Assembly: GCA_028689585.1 (NCBI GenBank)
Contig: JAQVCW010000002.1
Span: 164,295 to 228,294, forward strand
Length of the DNA stretch: 64,000 nt
Reading direction: 5' to 3'
Source of the DNA: Lachnospiraceae bacterium
Lineage (GTDB): Bacteria > Bacillota > Clostridia > Lachnospirales > Lachnospiraceae
The translations under genes were made by a program, and so were the position numbers. This document shows, one piece after another, positions 45,704 to 54,821 of the stretch (positions within the stretch are counted from its first letter, which is position 1; every line of letters begins with the position of its first letter). The notes below the pieces were generated by a model, which worked only from the letters and a program-made list of their open reading frames with translations, was not told the origin of the DNA and made no database searches.

Positions 45704-46435
45704 TCAGGCATTAATCAGCGATAATGCCGCCTCATCTGCCACCACAGTCACATCCTTGTGAAGCTGCAGAATGGATGCCTGAACCTGAGGAGTAATCGGG
45801 CCAAAGAAAGAATTCTTCACTGCTTCCGCCTTATCTTCCCCGCTGACTACCAGCAGAATCTTTCTGGCATGCATAATGGTCTTAATGCCCATGGTATAGG
45901 CTTCCTTCGGCACATCGTCAATCGAAGCAAAGAATCGCTGATTTGCCTTGATCGTCTGCTCTGTCAGTCTGACGCAGTGGGTATCCGCTTCAAATACCGG
46001 GCCCGGCTCATTGAAGCCAATGTGTCCATTGTGTCCCAGTCCGAGAAGCTGCAGGTCTACACCGCCCACTTCCCTGATGATGCGTTCATAATCAGTGCAT
46101 GCCTTTTCGCTGTCCGGTTCGGTACCATCCGGCAGGAAGCTGCGGCCTTCCGGTATATTTACATGGCTGAATAAATTGTCATGCATGAAATAGTAGTAAC
46201 TCTGATCATTCTCTCTGGGCAGTCCTCTGTATTCATCCAGATTCACAGTGGTCACTCCCGCAAAATCCAAATCTCCCTTTTTGTACCGCTCCACCAACTG
46301 CTGATAAGTGCCGATCGGCGTAGATCCGGTAGCCAGTCCCAGTACACAGTCCGGTTTCAAAATTACCTGGGCCGAAATAATATTGGCTGCCTTCCTGCTC
46401 AAATCCTCGTAATCCTTTGCTCTCACAATGTTCAT
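45704..46435 (-). CDS. nagB: Glucosamine-6-phosphate deaminase
   Basis: This 243-residue enzyme converts glucosamine-6-P to fructose-6-P and ammonia. Visible motifs are LGLATGSTPIGTYQQLV, NLDEYRGL and QLLGLGHNGHIGFNEPG. The ATG at 46435 has GGATGGGGA upstream; the longer frame starts within a hairpin. It links amino-sugar uptake to glycolysis. It lies between the PTS gene and nagA, with a terminator-like hairpin just ahead of it. Confidence 0.97.
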   Translation of the reverse strand: MNIVRAKDYEDLSRKAANIISAQVILKPDCVLGLATGSTPIGTYQQLVERYKKGDLDFAGVTTVNLDEYRGLPRENDQSYYYFMHDNLFSHVNIPEGRSFLPDGTEPDSEKACTDYERIIREVGGVDLQLLGLGHNGHIGFNEPGPVFEADTHCVRLTEQTIKANQRFFASIDDVPKEAYTMGIKTIMHARKILLVVSGEDKAEAVKNSFFGPITPQVQASILQLHKDVTVVADEAALSLINA

Positions 46436-46460
46436 ATCTTTCCCCATCCTTTCATTAATA

Positions 46461-46490
46461 AAAGCTGCCGCATGGTCACACGGCAGCTTT
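46461..46490 (-). terminator. Hairpin between nagE and nagB
   Basis: AAAGCTGCCG pairs perfectly with CGGCAGCTTT over a ten-base loop, followed by TATTAATG on the minus strand. It may end most nagE transcripts or attenuate nagB-nagA. Confidence 0.7.
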
Positions 46491-46602
46491 CTTATCACGC
46501 TGATCCGCCGGATGTCTGATTTTCAAAATGCAGACACCTGACAGACAGGTCTGTGATCAGGCTGACACGATGTCTTTTACATCTGTTCCGCACTTGATCC
46601 CA

Positions 46603-48060
46603 TTATAACATCTTTTTCATCTCATCTGCAACTGATTGTACCTGTGTTCCCACAATTACCTGTACAGAAGTTTTGCTCGGACGGATCACCCCGGCTACTC
46701 CGGCGGATTTGATCTTCTTTTCGTCCACTCTGGTGTAATCTTTGATTTCCATACGAAGTCTGGTAATGCAGTTATCCAGGGAAGCGATATTCTCTTTTCC
46801 GCCCAGTCCCTCCAGCACGATGGCTGCCACTGCCGTATAATCATTGTTGGCCAGTTTTACATTTTTTTCATCTTCCGCATCGTCATCTTCACGTCCCGGT
46901 GTCTTCATATGGAACACGGTGATGACCAGACGGAATACCAGATAGTAAACAATGCCTACCACAATGCCGATCGGAAGGATCAGCCACGGGTTCTGAGCCA
47001 GCGGAGTAAATGAGCTGAGCACCAGGTCAATGGAACCTCCTGAGAAGGAAAATCCTGCCCGGATCGGAAATGCAACGGTAATTCCTGCGGTAATACCGGC
47101 CAGCAGAGCATGTACTACATAAAGGCCGGGAGCCAGGAACATGAAAGAAAATTCGATTGGCTCCGTAATACCGGTAAAGAAAGAACAGAAGGCAGCCGAC
47201 GCCAGAAGACCGAATACCATTTTTTTCTTTGCAGGTTTTGCTGTCTGATACATTGCCAGACAGGCTGCCGGCAGACCAAACATCATGAATGGGAAGAAGC
47301 CTGTCATGTAAATACCGGTCTGTCCAAGGATACCGGTATTTGCCCAGAAGTTCTTCAGGTCATTGATGCCTGCCACGTCAAACCAGAATACAGAGTTCAG
47401 TGCGTGATGCAGTCCGAAGGGTATCAGCAAACGGTTGAAAAAAGCATAGATACCTGCACCCAGAGCACCCATTCCCAAAATGCTCTCGCCCAGTGCAACC
47501 AGTGCATCGTAAACGATCGGCCATACAAAGAATAAAACGCCGGAGGCCAGTATCGACACCACGGCTGTCACAATAGCAACGGCACGTTTGCCGCTGAAAA
47601 ATGCCAGTGCGGTGGGAAGCTTGGTGTTTTTGAATTTGTTGTAGCAGGTAGCGCCAATGATACCGGCGAGGATACCGATAAATGCGTTCTCGATCTTGCC
47701 AAAAGCAGCCGGAGCATCTGCGCCTGTCAGTCCTGCAACCGTACCGGAGCTGAGCAGTGTGGTAATCATCAGCCAGGATACCAGACCGGCCAGGCCCGAG
47801 GTACCTTCATGGTCATCTGACATCCCCACCGCTACGCCAATGGCAAACAGCAGCGGAAGATGATCGATCAGGGCACCGCCGGCTTTAATCAGAAACAAAC
47901 CGATGGTATATGCCACACCGCCTGTGGTAAAACCGGCCACTTCTCCAGCCATGGCAGCCGGAGCCAGAATATATCCAAATCCCATCAGGATACCGCATAC
48001 CGGCAGACAGGCTACCGGAAGCATCATAGATTTGCCCAGTTTCTGTAAATATTTCATCAT
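46603..48060 (-). CDS. nagE: PTS N-acetylglucosamine-type EIICB component
   Basis: This 485-residue PTS permease has an EIIC domain with about ten spans and the sugar-site segments FGLHHALNSVFWF and GITEPIEFSFMFLAPGLY. The C-terminal EIIB domain (about 410-485) has the phosphocysteine in SLDNCITRLRME. Position next to nagB and nagA indicates N-acetylglucosamine, though the glucose/GlcNAc families are close. GGAGGG precedes the ATG at 48060. The EIIA domain is encoded separately upstream. Confidence 0.92.
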   Translation of the reverse strand: MMKYLQKLGKSMMLPVACLPVCGILMGFGYILAPAAMAGEVAGFTTGGVAYTIGLFLIKAGGALIDHLPLLFAIGVAVGMSDDHEGTSGLAGLVSWLMITTLLSSGTVAGLTGADAPAAFGKIENAFIGILAGIIGATCYNKFKNTKLPTALAFFSGKRAVAIVTAVVSILASGVLFFVWPIVYDALVALGESILGMGALGAGIYAFFNRLLIPFGLHHALNSVFWFDVAGINDLKNFWANTGILGQTGIYMTGFFPFMMFGLPAACLAMYQTAKPAKKKMVFGLLASAAFCSFFTGITEPIEFSFMFLAPGLYVVHALLAGITAGITVAFPIRAGFSFSGGSIDLVLSSFTPLAQNPWLILPIGIVVGIVYYLVFRLVITVFHMKTPGREDDDAEDEKNVKLANNDYTAVAAIVLEGLGGKENIASLDNCITRLRMEIKDYTRVDEKKIKSAGVAGVIRPSKTSVQVIVGTQVQSVADEMKKML

Positions 48061-48126
48061 AAGAAATATCCCTCCTTTTCCCATTCAGGACTCCCTTGCC
48101 CTGAATTCTCTCTTTCCTGATATCAG

Positions 48127-48612
48127 CTATTTTTCAATTGCAATCACATCGTCACCCACAGCGACTTCCTTATCCGGCTTCCCTTCTACTCTGGCAAAAT
48201 CGCTGCTGTTGCATACCACCATGGGAGTTACCAGGTCATATCCCGCAGCCGCTATTTCCTTCAGATCCGCCTCCACCAGCAGATCTCCCTTCTTTACCTT
48301 CTGTCCCGTTTCCACTTTTAACCGGAAGCCATCGCCTTTTAGCTTTACCGTATCCATTCCGATGTGGATCAGAACCTCGATCCCATCGGCTGTGGTAATG
48401 GCTACTGCATGTCCTGTAGGAAATGCAGTGGTCACAGTTCCATCCACCGGAGCAAATACTTTCCCGTCCTTTGGAAGAAACGCCACACCTTCTCCCATGT
48501 AACCTTCACGAAAGGTAGGATCTCCGACTTCAGACAGGCTGACGCACCTGCCGCAAACCGGAGATCCAAGAATAATCTCCTTTTTTCCAAATAAGCCTTT
48601 AAACAGTCCCAT
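48127..48612 (-). CDS. PTS glucose-type EIIA component
   Basis: This 161-residue EIIA of the Crr family has the phospho-acceptor His83 in VLIHIGMDTVKL and the supporting His68 in TGHAVAIT. It relays phosphate from HPr to EIIB. AGGAG precedes the ATG. It is the first gene of the group with nagE, nagB and nagA, behind a well-formed promoter. It may serve several EIICB permeases. Confidence 0.94.
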   Translation of the reverse strand: MGLFKGLFGKKEIILGSPVCGRCVSLSEVGDPTFREGYMGEGVAFLPKDGKVFAPVDGTVTTAFPTGHAVAITTADGIEVLIHIGMDTVKLKGDGFRLKVETGQKVKKGDLLVEADLKEIAAAGYDLVTPMVVCNSSDFARVEGKPDKEVAVGDDVIAIEK

Positions 48613-48823
48613 TGGTCAGCTCCTTTCTATTTCCTGTTTATTCTTATTTTATTCCTTTTTTTCATTTTTATCCCATTCCTTCACTCCCCCTTCTGCAAAT
48701 TTTCTCCGGAAACTTCTGATTGCAGTTCTTAAAATACTGTTTTTTTCTCCCGGTAATTTCAATTTCTTTTTCCGAATGGATATTTTTCATAATTTTATTT
48801 ATTTTTTTCATTTTCTTTTATTA
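48613..48823. other. AT-rich leader upstream of the EIIA gene
   Basis: This is roughly 210 bp of very AT-rich sequence between the promoter at 48824-48852 and the EIIA start. No gene is visible. I see no clear antiterminator (RAT) or terminator structure, although the long leader would leave room for one. Confidence 0.3.
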
Positions 48824-48852
48824 ATAATAACAAATTGTTTATTTTATGTCAA
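48824..48852 (-). promoter_or_regulatory. Promoter of the GlcNAc PTS/nag group
   Basis: On the minus strand TTGACA (48847-48852) and TATTAT (48824-48829) are 17 bp apart, about 210 bp upstream of the EIIA gene. Confidence 0.75.
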
Positions 48853-48974
48853 TATATCATTGTTGTTTTTGCCATTTTAATAATTATTTTTCTTATTTTT
48901 TTAGTTATATTGCTCTATTTTTGCAATATTATCAAAAAGCTTTATGACTATTGCCAAAATGTCAAAACGAACCC

Positions 48975-49003
48975 TTGACATATTCTTTTTTTCAGTGTAC
49001 TAT
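48975..49003 (+). promoter_or_regulatory. Promoter of the GntR/ABC operon
   Basis: TTGACA (48975-48980) and TACTAT (48998-49003) are 17 bp apart. The -10 box overlaps the left end of the 26-bp palindrome, so bound repressor would block RNA polymerase. Confidence 0.8.
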
Positions 49004-49026
49004 CTTACTAGTGCACTAGTAAGATA
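49001..49026. promoter_or_regulatory. 26-bp perfect palindromic operator
   Basis: Positions 49001-49013 are the exact reverse complement of 49014-49026, with the central part ACTAGTGCACTAGT. It covers the -10 and start region of the operon and lies 26 bp before the GntR start codon. It is the likely autorepression site of the YtrA-type regulator. Confidence 0.85.
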
Positions 49027-49051
49027 TCGCTGTGCCGGGAAGGAGGATATC

Positions 49052-49450
49052 GTGGAATTCCGCTCAAGTATTCCTTTATATGTCCAGGTAATTACTGACA
49101 TGAAAAAAAAGATTATCAACGGGCACCTGCCCCCCGGAACCAAACTTCCTTCTACCAGAGAACTGGCACAGTCCTATCAGATCAATCCCAATACCGCCCA
49201 GCGCATTTATAATGAAATGGAGACGCAGGGACTCACCTTTACCAGACGGGGTATCGGCACCTTCGTCACCGAAGAGGCCGCACGTCTGGAATCGCTGAAA
49301 AGTGAAATGGCCGGACTGCTGCTGCGCGATCTGGTCCGGGAATTAAAGGACATCGGTTTTACAAAGCAGGAGCTTCTGGATGCGGTCGCACTTTCTTATG
49401 AGGCAGAGATGATAAGCTCCAGACCGCCCGAAAATCAGAAGCAGCTATGA
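49052..49450 (+). CDS. YtrA-type GntR family regulator
   Basis: This 132-residue regulator has an N-terminal winged helix (SSIPLYVQVITDMKKKIING, LPPGTKLPSTRELAQSY, NPNTAQRIYNEMETQG, then RRGIGTFV) and a short C-terminal dimerisation helix, as in the YtrA subgroup that controls ABC transporter operons. The GTG at 49052 follows AGGAGG. The much longer ORF upstream covers the promoter and is unlikely. It leads an operon with an ABC ATPase and a membrane protein and probably binds the palindrome at 49001-49026. Confidence 0.92.
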   Translation: MEFRSSIPLYVQVITDMKKKIINGHLPPGTKLPSTRELAQSYQINPNTAQRIYNEMETQGLTFTRRGIGTFVTEEAARLESLKSEMAGLLLRDLVRELKDIGFTKQELLDAVALSYEAEMISSRPPENQKQL

Positions 49451-49541
49451 ACGATCCATGCAGACATGGCTGCCTGGCTCGCTGCCTGCAGGAATAAAGC
49501 AGGAACCAGACAGACCACACAAATCTTCAGGAGGCAATGAT

Positions 49542-50246
49542 ATGTTAGAATGTAAGAATTTGATCAAGAAATACCGGAACAAAGCCGCTGTAGACGATTT
49601 ATCCCTTCAACTGGAGACAGGCCGCATCTATGCACTTCTCGGGCCCAATGGCAGCGGAAAGACCACATTCATGAAAATAGCCGCCGGTCTGGTGAAGCCT
49701 ACCAGCGGAGAAATTTTCTTTGAACAGCAGCCCATCGGCGTTTTCTCCAAATCTCAGGTAGCCTATATGCCTACCGAGGCCTATTTTTATACGTACATGA
49801 CGGGAAAAGATGTGGGACTTTACTATCAGGATTTCTTTGAAGACTTCAGCATGGAAAAATACAGCGCTCTGCTCTCCACCATGGATCTGGATCCTTCTCA
49901 GAAGGTATCCAAAATGTCCTCCGGCATGATGGCCAAATTAAAAATTGCAGTCACCCTGTCCCGGAATGCAAAGCTGATCATGCTGGATGAACCGCTCAAT
50001 GGCATCGATATCATTGCCAGAGACAGGATCATCCGTACCATTCTGGACTCATTTACTCCGGAAAAAACCTTTGTACTCTCCAGTCATCTGGTGGATGAAC
50101 TGGAAAAAGTCATTGACCATGCCATCTTTATTAAAAACGGCAGGCTGATACTGGAGGGAGATGCGGAGCTTATCCGTCAGGAACACGGAAAATCCATTGT
50201 CGATATGTATAAAGAGATTTATGCTGAGGTTGTGCCAAGTTTTTAA
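49542..50246 (+). CDS. ABC transporter ATP-binding protein
   Basis: This 234-residue ATPase has Walker A GPNGSGKTT, signature SKMSSGMMAKL (degenerate LSGGQ), Walker B KLIMLDEPLNGID and switch His in LSSHLVDE. It is of the YtrB/BcrA-like group. The ATG at 49542 follows GGAGG. It is 91 bp after the GntR gene and 96 bp before its membrane partner. Such systems export or resist cell-wall-active compounds. Confidence 0.92.
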   Translation: MLECKNLIKKYRNKAAVDDLSLQLETGRIYALLGPNGSGKTTFMKIAAGLVKPTSGEIFFEQQPIGVFSKSQVAYMPTEAYFYTYMTGKDVGLYYQDFFEDFSMEKYSALLSTMDLDPSQKVSKMSSGMMAKLKIAVTLSRNAKLIMLDEPLNGIDIIARDRIIRTILDSFTPEKTFVLSSHLVDELEKVIDHAIFIKNGRLILEGDAELIRQEHGKSIVDMYKEIYAEVVPSF

Positions 50247-50342
50247 TAAAAACCTGACCTGCAGCGTCAACCTGTGATAAGGAGGAACCTGCAAAGCGGG
50301 AAATTGCCTTATCACCAGCCTATTATACGAGGAGGAATTGTT

Positions 50343-51110
50343 ATGTTGAATCTAATGAAATATGAGTTCCGCAAAGACCGGAATGCACTGCTGGCTGCCG
50401 GAGGCGGACTGCTTTTACTGGAGCTTTACTTTCTTTACTGCGTTCTCACCAAAAATGAAAACCATCTGGGAGTAAGCGCTGTCTTCCTTACCTTATACGC
50501 CACGGTATGCTTCTTCCTGGTTTTCGCCCTGGCTGCACTGAACTACTCCAGAGAGCTGAATTCCAAGAGCAGCTACCTGATCTTCATGACGCCGAATACC
50601 AGCTTTACAATTATTCTTTCCAAGCTGATCACCATTCTGATTCTGGGAAGCGTCATGGCCCTAATTATAGGCCTTCTCGGATGGCTGGATCTCTACCTTG
50701 GATTTTCCGCCATTCCGGATGCCAATACCTTCTCTGAGTTCATTCAGCAGTTATTCAACTATATAGGACTTCCGCTCCATCAGCTTCTGTTAAGCTTTCT
50801 GATGGAACTGCTGATTTTCCTGGTCAGTTTTTTTGCCACCGTGGGAATTGTGTACCTCTCGGTCACGCTGAGCGTTACCTTCCTGCAGAACAGCAAGCTG
50901 AAAACAGTTGCCAGCATTGTGTTCTTTCTGGTCATCACCTACGTGCAGTACCGCATCGTAGACATTCTTCCTTCAATCTACGATATCACTGACACTGCGC
51001 TCAAGGCCTGCATCAATGCTCTTCCGGCCACCTTGTTCAACCTGGCGGTTCTGATCGCCAGCATCTATGCCTGTGCAAGGCTGCTGGATGAAAAGGTATC
51101 GTTAGGCTGA
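50343..51110 (+). CDS. ABC transporter membrane protein
   Basis: This 255-residue protein has about six spans, beginning with the cytosolic helix NLMKYEFRKDRNALLA common in ABC-2 type permeases. GAGGAGG precedes the ATG at 50343. It is the probable channel for the preceding ATPase. The substrate is unknown. It ends 9 bp from the convergent degV gene. Confidence 0.8.
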   Translation: MLNLMKYEFRKDRNALLAAGGGLLLLELYFLYCVLTKNENHLGVSAVFLTLYATVCFFLVFALAALNYSRELNSKSSYLIFMTPNTSFTIILSKLITILILGSVMALIIGLLGWLDLYLGFSAIPDANTFSEFIQQLFNYIGLPLHQLLLSFLMELLIFLVSFFATVGIVYLSVTLSVTFLQNSKLKTVASIVFFLVITYVQYRIVDILPSIYDITDTALKACINALPATLFNLAVLIASIYACARLLDEKVSLG

Positions 51111-51119
51111 TATACCACT

Positions 51120-51971
51120 CTATCGTTCATAGAACAGGATACCCAGAGTATTGGGACCACAGTGGCTGGATATGACGCTGCCGGCCTGAGTGATCAGGAT
51201 CTCTTCAAAGTGTTCCAGACTCTGCAGGTATTCATAAACACTGTTCACAATCTGATCCGGCGCTCCGGAGTGGGTGATAAATACCCTTTGGGGATCCGCC
51301 GCCTTCAGATCACTTTCCAGCTCTCCTGCATATTTTCTGATCACCGCTTCTATATTTCCGCGAAATTTTCTGGCAACCCCCATTTCCCCATTCACCACAG
51401 AAATCTGAGGCTTCAGCCTCAGCGCTCCTGCCAGCAGCGCCGTCACCGCATTGCAGCGGCCGCCCCTCTGGAGATAGACCAGTGTATCAATGACAAAGCT
51501 GGCACGAACCTTTTTCCGCGCTTCTTCGATTGCGGACACAATCGTCTGTGCATCCATGCCCGTCCGGGCCATTTGGGCCGCCCGGAGTACCTGAATGCCA
51601 ATACCGGTGGACAGGTTTTTCGAATTGATCACAAATACTCTGGCATGTTCCATTTCCTTTCCCACCAGCCGGAATACATTGCAGGTGGAGGACATTGCCT
51701 CTGAAATACCGAACATAATCAGGTCGGTATTCTCCTGATCATAGGGTTTCATAATCCTCTCTGCCACATCTATCCCCACTGCCGCCGTTTTGGGCGTCTT
51801 GCCGCAGCGGTCCGACCAGGCATATATTTCACCGGGAGTGGTCTCGATGCCATCCAGATAACTCTTCTCATCCATTACAATATACAACGGCAGAATGGAA
51901 ATATCATATCTGTCCAGCAGCTCTTGGGATAAGTCACAGGTACTATCCGCCATAATTTTAATTTTTCTCAT
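51120..51971 (-). CDS. DegV family fatty-acid-binding protein
   Basis: This 283-residue protein has the DegV fold: MRKIKIMADSTCDLSQELLD, the conserved site region FGISEAMSSTCN, and a C-terminal segment with SVISSHCGPNTLGILFYE. DegV proteins bind fatty acids and, in some Firmicutes (FakB), present them to the fatty-acid kinase FakA. No FakA gene is adjacent. AGGAGG precedes the ATG. It is monocistronic. Confidence 0.93.
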   Translation of the reverse strand: MRKIKIMADSTCDLSQELLDRYDISILPLYIVMDEKSYLDGIETTPGEIYAWSDRCGKTPKTAAVGIDVAERIMKPYDQENTDLIMFGISEAMSSTCNVFRLVGKEMEHARVFVINSKNLSTGIGIQVLRAAQMARTGMDAQTIVSAIEEARKKVRASFVIDTLVYLQRGGRCNAVTALLAGALRLKPQISVVNGEMGVARKFRGNIEAVIRKYAGELESDLKAADPQRVFITHSGAPDQIVNSVYEYLQSLEHFEEILITQAGSVISSHCGPNTLGILFYER

Positions 51972-52167
51972 TTCATCCTCCTGCTTTTTTTATCATGTTT
52001 TTTATCCTGCTTGGCATTCGGAAAGGATAGGTCCGACTTTTCTGATGTGTTCTATGCATACATTTATCTTAAATTTTAACACTTAAATTGACTTCTGACA
52101 ATTTGAATTGTTCCCGAAGCAGAGATTTCTAATTACAGGTCAGCCTGGCAGAATTTTTTTGTATTTC

Positions 52168-52196
52168 TTGATAGTGCCCCCGCAGAATGATATACT
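52168..52196 (+). promoter_or_regulatory. Promoter of the MFS transporter gene
   Basis: TTGATA (52168-52173) and TATACT (52191-52196) are 17 bp apart, 47 bp upstream of the ATG. Confidence 0.75.
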
Positions 52197-52243
52197 GGAG
52201 CCAAATGATACCGAATCCATAAAAAGAAAGTGATGGTTAAACC

Positions 52244-53455
52244 ATGGAAACAAAACATTTAAATCTTCGATACACTCTGCTGCATTGCAGCTACTGGGGC
52301 ATTTTCTGCGCGCTGGGCGGATATGTGGCCGTCTATCTGGACGGAAAGGGCTTTACCGCCGGACAGGCAGGCACACTGCTGGCACTGACCAACATCCTTG
52401 CTGCTATCCTGCAGCCCTTTGCAGCGGCCAGGGCAGACCAGTCCGGACGTCTCTCCCTGCGCGGGCTGATGCTGTCCATTGGCTTGCTCAGCCTTGTATC
52501 ACTTATCCTGCTCTGCTTTACCGGACAGCATTTTTGGATCGTAGCCCTCCTGTTCCTGATTGCCTTTTGCACCACTCAGCTTTTGCAGCCTCTGATCAAC
52601 TCCGTCGGCATGTATCACCTCAACCAGGGGGATCCCATCAACTTCGGACTGGCCAGAGGGCTTGGCTCTGTCGCCTATGCAGGCGTATCCTACCTGCTGG
52701 GGACCATGATCCTGCGTGTGGGAACGGTCAGTGTCCCCGGTGTATCCGCAGTTCTCTATCTGGTCTTTCTGGGAATGGCAGTTACATTTCATATTGTGAG
52801 CACAAAGAAAAATACAGATCTAAAGACAGATCCGGAAACAAAGGCCGCCAAAGAGGAGCGCATTCCGGCCTCTTCCACCTTCTCCGGTATCGGCAGTTTT
52901 TTCAGCCGGTATCAATATTTTGCTATTTTTCTGGCAGGTGTTATTTTCATGTTTACGTTTCACTTCATGACAAATACATACATGTTTCAGATGATCACTA
53001 ATGTTGGCGGAAACAGCCAGCATATGGGCATTGCCGTTTCCATCGCCGCAGTCTGTGAAATCCCTGTCATGCTGCTGTTCACCAGACTGGTAAAGCATAT
53101 TCCCGTAGAAAAGCTGCTGCGCATCACTGCCGTGTGCTGGACCGTCAAGGCAGTTGCGTTCTGTTTCTGCACCAGCGTAACCAGTATCTATATCGTGCAG
53201 GTACTGCAGATGTTCTCCTTTGGTCTCTATGTCCCTGCCTCTGTCTATTATGCGAACCAGATCATGGATGCAGGCAACAAGGTAAAAGGCCAGGCCATGG
53301 TCACCGTAGCCTTTACCATAGGCTCCGTCCTCGGCAATCTCCTGGGCGGCAAGCTGATCGACTGGTACCAGGTCCCCGCCATGCTGATCGCCGGAGTGGT
53401 CTTTTCTGCGCTGGGAACCGTGTTCTTCTTTCTTGGTACCGGAAAGCGGCGGTAG
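52244..53455 (+). CDS. MFS transporter
   Basis: This 403-residue transporter has 12 hydrophobic segments in two six-span halves joined by a charged loop (residues 187-210: STKKNTDLKTDPETKAAKEE). It begins YTLLHCSYWGIFCALGGYVAVYL, resembling the LacY/NupG-like MFS_1 group. The substrate is unknown. It has a clear promoter and appears to be transcribed with, or close to, the small ORF that follows 43 bp later. Confidence 0.88.
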   Translation: METKHLNLRYTLLHCSYWGIFCALGGYVAVYLDGKGFTAGQAGTLLALTNILAAILQPFAAARADQSGRLSLRGLMLSIGLLSLVSLILLCFTGQHFWIVALLFLIAFCTTQLLQPLINSVGMYHLNQGDPINFGLARGLGSVAYAGVSYLLGTMILRVGTVSVPGVSAVLYLVFLGMAVTFHIVSTKKNTDLKTDPETKAAKEERIPASSTFSGIGSFFSRYQYFAIFLAGVIFMFTFHFMTNTYMFQMITNVGGNSQHMGIAVSIAAVCEIPVMLLFTRLVKHIPVEKLLRITAVCWTVKAVAFCFCTSVTSIYIVQVLQMFSFGLYVPASVYYANQIMDAGNKVKGQAMVTVAFTIGSVLGNLLGGKLIDWYQVPAMLIAGVVFSALGTVFFFLGTGKRR

Positions 53456-53498
53456 CTGCACCTTTTACATCAAGAGCAGCATCGTGAAAGAAGAAAAC

Positions 53499-53723
53499 AT
53501 GCCTGAAAAAGCTATTTACTCTCTGACTGCTGCCAGTGAAATTGAGTTTGAAAAGCTGATGCTGGAAACAGCAGTAAAACCCGTACACATTTTTCTGGAT
53601 TTTAATGCTGTGATCGTGAATCCGGACAGTCTTACTCCTGAGAATCGAGCACTCTGTCTGGATGGCATTGAACAAAGCGTAACGGAGCTGAAATCATATC
53701 AGGAGCAAATTTGGGATGGCTGA
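53499..53723 (+). CDS. Hypothetical 74-residue protein
   Basis: This short acidic protein begins MPEKAIYSLTAASEIEFEKL and contains AVKPVHIFLDFNAVIVNPDS; no family is recognised. GAAAGAAG upstream of the ATG is a weak ribosome binding site. It lies 43 bp after the MFS gene and 27 bp before a nucleotidyltransferase gene, so it may be co-translated with the latter. It could be a small partner of that enzyme or a fragment. Confidence 0.4.
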   Translation: MPEKAIYSLTAASEIEFEKLMLETAVKPVHIFLDFNAVIVNPDSLTPENRALCLDGIEQSVTELKSYQEQIWDG

Positions 53724-53750
53724 TGTTCTTACCAGGAAGGGAATTTATCT

Positions 53751-54239
53751 ATGGATCAAAATTTAGAAAAAATGAAACCCTTAAATGAACTGGATCAAAA
53801 ATTAAAGGTATTATCCGGCATCGCAAACGTCCTGAATAAAAACAATGTGATATGGGCTGTCGGCGCATCTATGCTTTTATATTTTAAGGGAAAGACCGAT
53901 GTTTTTCATGATATTGATATTATGGTATATGAGGATGACGTAAGTAAATTAAAAGAATTACTCCTGCCAATGGGAATATTGGCACCGCCAAATCCAAATA
54001 CCCAATATAAGACAAGACACTTTTTAGAATTCACTATAGACGGTGTGGATGTGGATGTCATGGCCGGATTTGTTATTGTAAAGGACGAACGAGAGTATGA
54101 CTGTTCTCTGATGCCGGAACAGATTGCCGAAACGCTCAAAATAAATGGTGAAACGATACCGCTTCAGGCTGTAGCCGATTGGAGACGGTATTATGAATTG
54201 ATGGGCAGGGCCTCCAAAGTCGAAATGATAGACCGGTAA
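53751..54239 (+). CDS. Nucleotidyltransferase-fold protein
   Basis: This 162-residue protein has the nucleotidyltransferase signature: VGASMLLYFKGKTDVFHDID, where GAS and the D-x-D pair (HDIDIMVYEDD) form the metal site, and a third acidic position in GVDVDVMAGF. The fold is like AbiEii/MNT and aminoglycoside-type nucleotidyltransferases. AGGAAGGG precedes the ATG. It may be an uncharacterised adenylyl- or nucleotidyltransferase of accessory type. The target is unknown. Confidence 0.7.
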   Translation: MDQNLEKMKPLNELDQKLKVLSGIANVLNKNNVIWAVGASMLLYFKGKTDVFHDIDIMVYEDDVSKLKELLLPMGILAPPNPNTQYKTRHFLEFTIDGVDVDVMAGFVIVKDEREYDCSLMPEQIAETLKINGETIPLQAVADWRRYYELMGRASKVEMIDR

Positions 54240-54251
54240 GTCTGCTGCTTA

Positions 54252-54821
54252 TCAGCAGGACGACCTCAGCTTTTCATTCAGCTTAGGGTACACCCTTTCC
54301 CGAAACCATCTCTCCGAGGACTTCCCAATGCTTTCCTCTAAACCAAACCATGCTACTCCGCTGTTCTCATCTGCCTTGATCTGCGTCTGCACCGTATCAT
54401 CTGCTTCCAGTAAATAAGTCACATTCAGGTGCAGATGACTGGGAACATACTTTCCCCGTTTTTCATGGCCATCCACCGTCAGAGTCTCCAAAGAAAAAAT
54501 CTCCGCTGTCACAGGCTTCACATCCCGGATGCCGCTTTCCTCCTGCACCTCCCGGATCGCCACTGCCAGCAGATCCATCTCTCCATCCGCGTGCCCGCCG
54601 AGCCAGGACCAGGAATGGTAAATATTGTGATAAACCATGAGCACTTTGGTGTGCTCCGAATTCACCACCCAGGCCGAAGCTGTCATGTGTGCGATCAGGT
54701 TGGTGCGCTCAAAAATATCCTCCTGAGTCCGAAGCATCTGTAACAGGACTGCCTTATCCGCAGCCTCCTGCTCATTGACCGGAATGTAATTTGCAATCTC
54801 TTTCATTAGTTTTTCTCTCAT
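54252..54821 (-). CDS. NUDIX hydrolase
   Basis: This 189-residue protein has a Nudix box reading GHADGEMDLLAVAIREVQEESG, matching GX5EX7REUXEEXGU. It hydrolyses a nucleoside diphosphate linked to some other moiety. The N-terminal helical segment and C-terminal EESIGKSSERWFRERVYPKL are typical of longer Nudix proteins. AAAGGAAATCAGT precedes the ATG. It overlaps the preceding fragment by 4 bp. It is convergent with the nucleotidyltransferase gene. Confidence 0.9.
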   Translation of the reverse strand: MREKLMKEIANYIPVNEQEAADKAVLLQMLRTQEDIFERTNLIAHMTASAWVVNSEHTKVLMVYHNIYHSWSWLGGHADGEMDLLAVAIREVQEESGIRDVKPVTAEIFSLETLTVDGHEKRGKYVPSHLHLNVTYLLEADDTVQTQIKADENSGVAWFGLEESIGKSSERWFRERVYPKLNEKLRSSC

